The position numbers and the translations under genes are program-made. DNA of 64,000 nucleotides from the NCBI RefSeq assembly GCF_008831285.2, contig NC_045140.1, positions 10,414,505-10,478,504 of the forward strand. Reading direction: 5' to 3'. How positions within the stretch are numbered: position 1 is the stretch's first letter; every line of letters starts with the position of its first letter. Origin of the DNA: Nymphaea colorata (Eukaryota > Streptophyta > Magnoliopsida > Nymphaeales > Nymphaeaceae). Shown piece by piece: positions 55,600 through 64,000 of this stretch. The notes under the pieces were generated by a model. It saw only the letters and a list, made by a program, of their open reading frames with translations, was not told the origin of the DNA and did not search any database.

Positions 55600-56400
55600 A
55601 AAACCAAAAAAACCTTTGCCTCAATTTATGTGTCAGCAATGTTCAGATATAGTTAATGTTTACATCAAAAGAAGGTACAAAAACAAATGGAAGAAGCAAA
55701 TCAAGGCTATACTGAACAGATGTGAAGAGTTCAAGAGGTAAAGGGAAAAGAATCATGTATAAAGAACGTAGATCTGGTCCTTCAGGGAGGAAGAAAAGAG
55801 GTGCACCAGATATTAAGCGTGGTCGTGGACTTTGTGGTAGAGTTCCTGGTGGCAGGTTTAGTGTTGGTTCCATTGGGAACATTTTCTCTTCTTATACTGG
55901 CTCATGTTCTCAGCCTCATATTTGTGTTGCTATGTCATCTAAAGATATGTTATATCAAGCATAACTGACAGTAGGGAAATGGTTTTATAATACATGTATT
56001 CCCTTCAATGTAGCTAATTCCTTTCAGTTTCAGGCCATGGCAGATGTGATAGTTTCTAGGTCGTTGTATCATTAGTTGAGGGGCAAAATTCTTCAAGCTA
56101 CGGTAAAAGAAGTAACAAAATATTGCGACGAATTGAAATTAAGCTGGAAAGAAATAGGTCACACCATGATGGCAAATGGATAGATTGATACACGGTCAAG
56201 AACACTTCTGAATTTTCTTGTTTATTGCCCTAAAAGTACAATGTTCTTGAAATCTTTTGATTTGTCTGATGTCCCTAAGACTGTTGAGATTTTGTTCAAT
56301 GTTCCTGATAATATCGTACAAGAGGTTGGACCTGCAAGCATTGTACAGTTTATTACAAACAATGCAACAAATTATAGAGTTGTAGGTTTTATGTTGTTTC
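55600..56400 (+). pseudogene. hAT transposase remnant, N-terminal and DUF659 part
   Basis: After a basic, low-complexity stretch (RRSGPSGRKKRGAPDIKRGR, about 55770), forward frames show DUF659 features: VGKWFYNTCIPFNVANSFQF (about 55970), IGHTMMANG with a stop where Trp is expected, then RTLLNFLVYCPKSTMFLKSF (about 56200), IVQEVGPASIVQFITNNATN (about 56310). Stops and frameshifts are present. It breaks at 56400 where the copia inserted. Confidence 0.8.
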
Positions 56401-56405
56401 AAAAG

Positions 56406-56586
56406 TGTTAAAGATACAAAAAAGGGGTTTTCTGAAATATTAGGAAGTTAGGGAAGGTCTCTTTAAATGTTTTGTTACTTTTAGTGGACTTCTCTTGTAA
56501 TTTTCCCTAACCCTAATCTCTTAATAGAGATTAGGGTCACGTAATGCAAGACAACTTTTTGCTGCCTCTCTCTCTCTCTCGTAACA
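56406..56586 (+). repeat. 5' LTR of the young copia
   Basis: 181 bp, TGTTAAAGAT...TCGTAACA, with an inverted CCCTAATCTCT / AGAGATTAGGG hairpin (about 56510-56537) and a CT run at its 3' end. No obvious TATA box. Confidence 0.95.
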
Positions 56587-56598
56587 TGGTATCAGAGC

Positions 56599-57309
56599 GG
56601 GTGTGGGCGTCGACGGCAGAGTGCACTTTCCGGTGACCTTCTCCGGCGATCACCATCTTCTCCGACGAACAGCCAAGTGAGTTCGTTCCTTTTTTTTTTT
56701 TTTCTCTCGTTCTCTCCCTTGTCACCGCTACTCCTTATTCCCTCTTATCACCCAATAAGGAGACAGTGAGGGAATAGGGGTTGGGCGTGCCGTGAGAAGG
56801 AGGACCTGATCACGCCTATGTGGAAGGCGTGATCAGATCCTCATATTGGTCGTATGAAGAGACTATTGTGGATGCAGCGTGACGTGTGACGCTGTGGTTT
56901 GTGATGATCGTAAATACAGTTTCGGTAAAGTCAAGCTGCGTGAGGTGTTGTGGATGCTTTGTGGAGTCTATGTGCTGCTTATAAATTCAGGTTTTTGAAT
57001 ATGATCAGATTTTTTCTATAGATCGTGGATACAAATTCAGTAAAGAAAGGCTGCGTGAGGACTGTTGCTGATCCTTAGTACAAGTTTTTGTTTGATTTCG
57101 TGGCTTTCTTTGACACGTGGACAGGAAGTTTTATGAGAACTAGCTGCTGTTATAAGTGGCAGCAGTCTTCAGTCGTTGGGAGCAACAGTCTTCAGTCGTT
57201 GGGAGTTCATTCTTGTTTTTGTCATCGGCTAAATCAGATCTGAAGTGACAGTAATTTCCTAGCCCTCCTTCTTTAAACGTTTGCGTCAATCTGGTCTTCT
57301 TTATTTACT
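56599..57309 (+). other. Leader between primer site and gag of the young copia
   Basis: About 0.7 kb non-coding leader. A short direct repeat CAGTCTTCAGTCGTTGGGAG lies at 57162-57205. Small out-of-frame ORFs only. Confidence 0.6.
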
Positions 57310-59490
57310 ATGGCTGAAAACAGTAAATCTGAAGGGTCTACTGACTACAAGATGGCTGGGAATTCATTCTCTTATGGAACCACGATGAAACTTAATGGCT
57401 CAAATTATGAAATATGGTCTAGGGTATTCATAATGTCGGTGGCTGGTCATAGGAAGAAATATATTCTTGAGGAGGATGAACCTATTGAGAAAAAAGGAAT
57501 ATATGCTGCGTGGGATGAAGATAATTATATTGTTATGTCTTGGATTATGAATAGTGTGGAGTCTCATATAGCCCCAACTATTGCATATTATACCAAGGCC
57601 AAGGATATGTGGTCTTTCTTGAGAAAGACATACTCGCATGCCACTAATGTAATCAAGATCCTACAACTAGAAGAGGAGTTATGCAACATTCGACAAGGGG
57701 ATCAGGACCTATCTCAATATTTTGCTACTTTGACTGCTGCATATGAACGGTTAAAGGCTCTTCGCCCACCTTGCCAGCATTGTTATGCATCACACGTTGA
57801 GACTGGTATGGTGGCAAAGTTCTTATCTGGCCTATCTTCAGAATACTCTGTGGCAAAGTCTCAAATTCTAACAGGCAGTGAACTTCCAGATTTAGCAGAC
57901 ACGTATAATAGGCTGAGTCGCTTTGCAGCCACTCTTTCTCAGACTACGCATGACATACCAGTCTCTGCACTTGTGATATCAGGAGGACGGGGCCCTAGTT
58001 CTTTTGGAGGCACTAGGGGGCGTGGTACGGGCCGTGGTGCTGGACGTGGCAGATTTCAGTGCTCTTATTGTGGCAAAATTGGTCATCTAGAGGACCGTTG
58101 TTGGGACAAACATCCTCACCTCAGGTCTAATGTTTCCTCTGGACGTGGTGGAGGTAGAATCACCACAAGCAGAGGTCCTTCTTCATCCCAGGCAACTCAT
58201 TCAAAGGCAACAATATCTATGGTTGAGTCTTCTACTGATCCTTCTATATTTATGTCATATTCTCTTAACCTAAGTAAGGATGAATATGATCGTGTTCTTG
58301 CTCAGAGGTCTGGCTCTACATCTGCCTCTACATCTACCAATGCTGCTGTTGTAGATTCAGCATTCTCTGTTGGTGCTCCTACTGCTGATCCAGGTATGAC
58401 ATGGATGATAGACTCGGGCGCTTCTAGACATTGTTGTAATCAACCACAAAATTTTTCATCATTTGTCAGATTTTCTACACCACAGTATGTTAAGCTGGCC
58501 GATGGCAAGTTGTCCCCTGTTTTGGGTAGCGGTGATATTTATCTTCCACATTTAGGCACTATTACACATGTGCTATATGCACCTCAGTTTCCTGTTAATT
58601 TGATATCTGTGAAGCAGCTAGCTATCGACTTACAATGTAAAGTCATTTTTGAATCTGACTCTTGTTCTTTTCAGGACTTACCAACTGGGAAGATGATTGG
58701 TGGCGGCCATGAGCGTGAGGGCCTTTATTTTTTGTCAATCCCAGTTGATGTTGCTGCATCTTCAGTCCCTTCCAAGCCTTCTCCCTTCCAATGGCATCTC
58801 AGATTGGGTCATCCGTCCGTACCAAAACTTCGTCGCATGTTTCCAGACATTCCTGCATCAGAGTCCTTCTTATGTGATGCCTGCCAGTTGGGCAAGCATA
58901 CACGGAGCAGCTTTCCTTCGAGTCAGAGTCCATCGAGTCAGAGTCCTTTTGATCTCATTCATGTGGATGTATGGGGTCCTAGTCGGGTTCCTTTTCGATC
59001 ATGTTTTCGATATTATCTTGTTCTAGTTGATGATTTTACTAGAGTCAGTTGGGTTTTCTTGTTAAGGGAAAGATCTGAAGTCATATGTATTCTTCAAAAA
59101 TTTATCAAGGAAATAAAAACTCAGTTTGGATTCATTGTCAAAAATATTCGCACTGATAATGCTCTTGAATTCAAGTCTTCCATTCTACTTCAGTTTTATG
59201 CCGACCATGGAATTCGACCTCAATATACTTGTCCACATACGTCCCAACAGAATGGTGTAGCCGAACGCAAACATCGGCAACTCCTAAACGTAGCTCGTAC
59301 CCTCATGTTACATTCTCACATGCCTGCCTATTTTTGGGGTGATGCTATCCTTACTGCGTGTTACCTCATTAATAGATTACCCTCTTCCTCCATTCAAGAC
59401 CGTATTCCAATTCAAATTCTATATCCAGGGCGTTCATTATTTCATTTACCTCCCAAAGTTTTTGGATGCACTTGCTTCGCACATATCCTA
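57310..59490 (+). pseudogene. Young copia polyprotein, frame 1 (gag, protease, integrase)
   Basis: Starts at ATG 57310 (MAENSKSEGSTDYK). Gag LNGSNYEIWSRVFIMSVAG, glycine/arginine-rich stretch (about residues 225-250), zinc knuckle CSYCGKIGHLEDRCW (about 250), protease WMIDSGASRHCCN (about 365), pre-integrase QWHLRLGHPSVPKL and CDACQLGKH, integrase DVWGP (about 553), RTDNALEF (about 616), GVAERKHRQLLN (about 653), VFGCTCFAHIL. At about 59486-59491 the true frame shifts; the frame then runs on to a stop at 59586. Confidence 0.93.
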
Positions 59491-61541
59491 GCCCGAACAA
59501 AAGCAAACTGGCTGCCCAAGCTATCAAATGTATCTTTATTGGCTATTCAGCTAATCAAAAGGGATACAAATGCTTTGATCCCGTGACCAAGAAAGACATT
59601 ATCAGTGCGGATGTTACCTTCTTTGAGTCTCGTCCTTATTTCCCTCCGTCAAGTCCCTCTTCATCTGAGATGCATGCACCTATACCTCTTCCTATTCCAC
59701 CAGTGTCACTTGAGTCATTTCCATCATCTCAACCTAGGTCACATGAACGTTTTCTTGAGCCTCCGTTGGTTTACACTCGTCGTCTAGGTCCCTCTCTCGA
59801 CCGTCCACCAGCATCGTCTCAAGAGGTAAGCTCTACTGATAAGACTGACTCAGGTTTAAGTGATGACTATTCTGCAGCAGATCTCCCTATTGCTATTCGC
59901 AAGGGCAAGCGACAGTGTACCTTACATCCTATATCTAATTCGGTCTCTACTGCTCATCTGAGTACACACTTAGTACAGTTTGATCAAGCTTTATCTAGTC
60001 ATGTTATCCCGTCCTCGCACCATCACGCCCTGTTAGATCCACGTTGGCGACAAGCTATGCAGGAGGAAATGGATGCTCTTCTTTCTCGGGAGACTTGGGA
60101 TTTGGTAGACCCCCCAACACGCTGTGATGTGGTTGGCTCACGATGGGTATTCACCATCAAGTATCATTCTGATGGGTCAGTTGAAAGGTTCAAGGCCCGT
60201 CTTGTCGCAAAAGGTTATACTCAGACTTATGGTGTTGACTTCTTTGAGACCTTTTCGCCTGTGGCCCGGTTGGGCACTATTCGCTTGATTATCTCTCTTG
60301 CTGTCCAACGAGAGTGGCCTCTTTTTCAATTGGATGTCAAAAATGCCTTTCTGTATGGAGACCTTTCTGAAATTGTTTATATGCATCAACCACCTGGTTT
60401 TGAGCGACAAGGGGAGTGTTCCAAGGTATGCAAGTTAAAGAAGGCTATTTATGGACTCAAACAGAGTCCCCGTGCATGGTTCCAAAAGCTTACTGAAGTG
60501 TTATCTAAGTGTGGATTTAGCCGATCCCAACTTGATCACTCATTGTTTATCAAGCGAGGCTCAGCAGGACTTGTGATATTGATTGTCTACGTGGATGATA
60601 TTGTTCTTACAGGGGAAAATGATCAAGAGATAGCTCAAACAAAGGAGTTTTTACAGCAACACTTTGTTACGAAAGACCTTGGACAACTTCGTTATTTTCT
60701 TGGTATTGAGGTGGCTCGTAGTAATAAAGGAGTTGTAGTGTCTCAAAGGAAATATGCTCTTGATCTTCTACAGGAAACAGGACTATTGGGGGCTAAACCT
60801 GCCACACTTCCCATGAATCCTCGCATTCATATACATGATGATGACTCAGAGCCGTTTGACTCTAGATCTTACAGATCTCTGATAGGGAAACTGTTATATT
60901 TGACTGTCACTCGTCCCGACATTAGCTTTGCTGTGAATAAGTTGAGCCAATTCATGGAAAAACCCCGAAAAGTTCACTGGGATGCAGCTCTAATGATTGT
61001 AAGATACTTGAAATCAGCCCCGGGAAAGGGGCTATGGTTCAAGAAAGGAGAATGTGTTGACATCGAGGCGTATAGTGATGCTGATTATGCTGGATCTGTA
61101 GATGATAGGAAGTCTACTACCGGGTTTTGTGTCTTTGTGGGCGGTAATCTTATTTCCTGGAGGAGCAAGAAGCAGAATGTTGTGGCTCGTTCTAGTGCTG
61201 AGTCAGAATATAGGGCTATGGCTCAAACTGTGGCTGAAATGTCGTGGGTTAGATCACTACTTGTAGAGTTGGATGTCTCAGTGAATCTCCCAATGAAGAT
61301 GTATTGTGACAACAAGGCAGCTACATATATCGCTAACAATCCTGTCTTCCATGAGCGGACTAAACACATTGAAGTGGATTGCCACTATATTCGGGACTTA
61401 GTTCAAGGAGGAATTGTTAGCACTATTCATGTCTCCTCAGAAGATCAGGCAGCAGATATTCTCACTAAAGCTCTTCCCATAGGCGATTTCCTGAGATGTT
61501 GTAACAAGCTGAGCATGATTGACATATATGCTCCAGCTTGA
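59488..61541 (+). pseudogene. Young copia polyprotein, frame 3 (integrase C-end, RT, RNase H)
   Basis: Continues the homology as SPNKSKLAAQAIKCIFIGYS, then a serine/proline-rich linker, reverse transcriptase CKLKKAIYGLKQSPRAWF and LIVYVDDIVLTG (about 60585), RNase H YSDADYAGSVDDRKSTTGF (about 61070) and SSAESEYRAM, C-terminal SEDQAADILTKALP. Ends with TGA at 61539-61541 right before the purine tract. All catalytic residues are present; only the frame link to the N-part is lost. Confidence 0.93.
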
Positions 61542-61548
61542 GGGGGAG

Positions 61549-61729
61549 TGTTAAAGATACAAAAAAGGGGTTTTCTGAAATATTAGGAAGTTAGGGAAGG
61601 TCTCTTTAAATGTTTTGTTACTTTTAGTGGACTTCTCTTGTAATTTTCCCTAACCCTAATCTCTTAATAGAGATTAGGGTCACGTAATGCAAGACAACTT
61701 TTTGCTGCCTCTCTCTCTCTCTCGTAACA
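61549..61729 (+). repeat. 3' LTR of the young copia
   Basis: 181 bp, no difference from the 5' LTR noticed; followed by AAAAG. Confidence 0.95.
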
Positions 61730-61734
61730 AAAAG

Positions 61735-63175
61735 TATAGAACATTTTATTGTAGAACATGTGTCATTCATTGTGTTAGTCTAATACATCAAGATTTTGGT
61801 GAGATGTATGAAACGAAATCAACTGTTGACCAATGCCAAGATATTAATCTATCTATAATCATGTGTGTGTATTGAGTTTGAGGAGAAAATTTACAAAAAG
61901 AGTTGAATTAATACGACTTAAACAAACTAGATTTGCCACAAATGTGTTGATTGTGCAGAGTATAGTGAAACAAAGAACTCCATTGAGGCAGATGTTCTCT
62001 AGTGAGGAATGGGGCTACGTATCCACAAGCTCATAAAAAAAATAAAAAACTTCTCTAGTAATGGATATTATATTTAATAATGAATTCTAGGAATCATGTG
62101 TAAAACCATTGAAGATTTGTGTCCTATTAGTTAAAGTCCTCAGACTAGTTAACAGCGAGGATAGGCCTTCCACAGGGTCCTTATGTGAAGCTTCGGATAA
62201 AGCAAAAGAAGCAATTCAAGACAACTTGAAAGGGAAGAAAAAGTTATACATGCTCATATTGAAGATTATAGATAAAAGGTGGACTTGATAGCTTCATCAA
62301 CGTCTTCATGCATTAGCTTACTATCTAATTTCTACCATCAGATGTTCTACTACATTTAAAAAAGACAATGTAGTCTGCAAGGTTTGCTAAATTGTGCTAA
62401 AGTGTTAATGATAGATTCTAGAGCACAAGATGTTGTGCACAATAAGTTTGATTCGTATGATAATTGTAGAGGTGACATGGGAATAAGCACAGCCATTCAA
62501 ACCAGGACAACCATGCGTTCAGGTAGATACATAGAAATTTTTAATTTACTTTGCATTTGTTATCTTTTTTGTTAGTGTACTTGTACATGAGATTCCCTTA
62601 AATTTTTGTTTAGGTTTGTGTTGGAATAGGTTTGGGATGATTGTCTAAACCTTAAAACTTTTTGCAATTAAAGTCCTCAGCCAGACATGTAGTGCTAGTG
62701 GATGTGAAAGGAATTGAAGTTTTTTCCAACATATCCACAGCAAGAATATGAACACTGCTTGAACATAAAAGGTTGAATGACCTTGTTTTTGTTCGATAGA
62801 ATATGAGGTTCAAACAAAGGTAATATAGCTTAAGATAGCATACATTTGTTTTATAATTCATATAATTATATACTAACAAGTTTTCTCTTATTTAACAAAG
62901 ACAAATACAAAAAACATTAGCAAGAAGCACACATCTCAGTTTGATCTTATCAGCTTGGAAAACTTTGATGATCTAGAACCATGAATTGAGGAAGAACCAA
63001 CTACAATATTTGATTATCATGATCTTCAATGCTTCAACCTTGAAGATGAAAGAACAGAAATTGTTGATGAAGGAGAGCCTACTGGATATGTCGGTGAGGA
63101 TCTTCAACTTCACGAAGATGAAGATAAAGATGAAGATACAGGTGGAGATGAAGATGATGAAGATTATGAATGAGA
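61735..63175 (+). pseudogene. hAT transposase remnant, C-terminal part with dimerisation domain
   Basis: Resumes after the copia: TFYCRTCVIHCVSLIHQDFG (about 61740), then in other frames RFATNVL..., PLRQMFSSEEWG (about 61990), LKGKKKLYMLILKIIDKRWT (about 62230), LHQRLHALAYYLISTI (about 62300), and the hAT dimerisation signature VLSQTCSASGCERN (about 62675) with a stop where Trp is expected. An acidic tail (GEDLQLHEDEDKDEDTGGDE) ends at a stop near 63172. Many stops and shifts, so inactive. Confidence 0.8.
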
Positions 63176-63613
63176 GTTGAGAGTGCTTTCATTTGTTATA
63201 TGTACTGACATTGAAAATTTTCACCATTTCATGATCACCTTGTGTTGTAATGCATAACATTTAAAATTTTAAAACTTGTTTTTGATGTGTTATCTCATAG
63301 ACTTATGGTCTGACTCATGAATCTATGGCTATGAACTTATGAATTATGATATATATCTTGATGTGCTTACCAGAATGATATTGTTATGAATTATGATGTT
63401 TATGAATGATGAATCATAACTTCATAGCTATAATAAGTTTATCATTATGTAAAACATGTTTTTTATGAAGAACATGTTATTCTTGAATTTTTTGGATTTT
63501 TTTATTTTTCTTGACTTTTTGAATTAAAAATATAATAAATTTATGATATGTTACAATATAGTGTATCTTAAAGCTGGACCAATACGGCTTATGATACGCT
63601 TTTCACAACATTG

Positions 63614-64000
63614 AACCAAACGGCTAATGATACCAAAGTCATGAAGTGTACGACTCTATACCATAATTAGAGATAGAGAATACCCCAAACTTCCAAAATT
63701 CCACGCAATATTTCAATCAGGAAAGTAAGTACATGAGATTCCATTCCCAGCAGATAACAAGAATGCCCTATCTTCCTTGCCACATTCAATGAAATTCATA
63801 CCAACAAGAAGCTAACTAACAATTGTAAAGAGTTTATGTTGAAGATTTGCAACTGTTGTGATGTTCAACAATATGCTTGAAAAAATTGCGATGGAAAATC
63901 ACACCTTCAAGTCCCCTAACATGTGAACAGCAGCAGATCCCATGGAAGAGGCAAACCATAAGATGGCATCCAGAAATCAAAGTAGAAAGGATGAGCCATA
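63614..64000. other. Right edge, nothing assigned
   Basis: Expected to be upstream topA intron sequence. No exon could be assigned with confidence. Confidence 0.35.

Larger units (their letters stand above)
56406..61729 (+). mobile_element. Young Ty1/copia with 181-bp LTRs inside the hAT remnant
   Basis: 5324 bp. LTRs 56406-56586 and 61549-61729 look identical. Target duplication AAAAG at 56401-56405 and 61730-61734. Primer site TGGTATCAGAGC at 56587-56598, purine tract TTGAGGGGGAG before the 3' LTR. Coding is full length except for one frameshift near 59488. Antisense to topA. Confidence 0.96.
54977..63613 (+). mobile_element. Decayed hAT DNA transposon, split by a copia
   Basis: Left end CAGTGTTGTATG at about 54977; right end, reversed, CAATGTTGTGAAAAGCG at about 63613, matching at 8 of the first 9 bases. 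Near-matching AACCAAAG / AACCAAAC octamers flank the ends, the right size for a hAT target duplication, with one base of uncertainty. Inside the left end are ATACGATAC-type subterminal repeats (54985-55130). The transposase remnants between are described separately. Carries a copia at 56406-61729, so the hAT portion is about 3.3 kb. Confidence 0.75.

Noticed and set aside
63000-63180. 64-codon acidic/methionine-rich frame.
   Set aside because: The alternative frame gives the acidic C-terminal tail of the hAT transposase, which better explains the sequence.
63910-63970. Minus-strand words such as SHVRGLE and MPSYG near the right edge, reminiscent of the topA segment that precedes the TOPRIM exon (SYGHVRDL).
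   Set aside because: The two words lie in different frames only about 35 bases apart, no acceptor is visible and the surrounding residues do not fit, so chance is more likely.
1-64000. CRISPR arrays, bacterial operons, riboswitches, rRNA or tRNA genes.
   Set aside because: Only simple repeats, transposon repeats and one tRNA-derived SINE were found; no spaced direct repeats, operon layout or functional tRNA fold.

Overview
This window is nuclear DNA from a plant, probably a flowering plant. The evidence is a bacterial-type (type IA) DNA topoisomerase gene of the organelle kind, cut by many spliceosomal introns, together with Ty1/copia and Ty3/gypsy LTR retrotransposons whose primer-binding sites match plant initiator tRNA-Met, a hAT transposon remnant, a MULE-like MITE and a tRNA-derived SINE. 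The species cannot be fixed from the sequence. The very long, transposon-filled introns suggest a medium to large genome.

The only convincing host gene is a topA-type topoisomerase on the minus strand. Its 3' 19 exons run from 53660 down to a stop codon at 4533. They are in phase with one another and encode the last 731 residues: the TOPRIM acidic motif, the catalytic tyrosine, one C4 zinc ribbon and two C-terminal repeats. The 5' exons lie beyond the right edge. About 2.2 kb of coding sequence is spread over 49 kb because three introns were expanded by transposons.

Layout from left to right. Positions 1-4.5 kb: decayed copia remains downstream of the gene. 4.5-10.4 kb: the last eight exons. 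10.4-28.3 kb: one 17.9 kb intron holding a tandem-repeat/GC-rich element, a fold-back element, a decayed minus-strand copia and a copia-inside-copia nest (17234-28025). 28.3-38.4 kb: ten exons, with a MITE, a SINE and local duplications between two of them. 38.4-53.0 kb: one 14.6 kb intron holding a broken gypsy element (38639-50828) whose 5' LTR was hit by a minus-strand copia (38831-44314). 53.0-53.66 kb: the large TOPRIM exon. 53.66-64 kb: the next upstream intron (inferred), carrying a decayed hAT element (about 54977-63613) split by a young copia (56406-61729).

Five-base target-site duplications and TG...CA LTR ends were read directly for four copia elements. The two youngest, at 19959-25284 and 56406-61729, have LTR pairs that look identical by eye. 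I found no sign of a new biological system. The most interesting point is an essential-looking organelle topoisomerase gene that keeps an intact reading frame while its introns act as a transposon sink.
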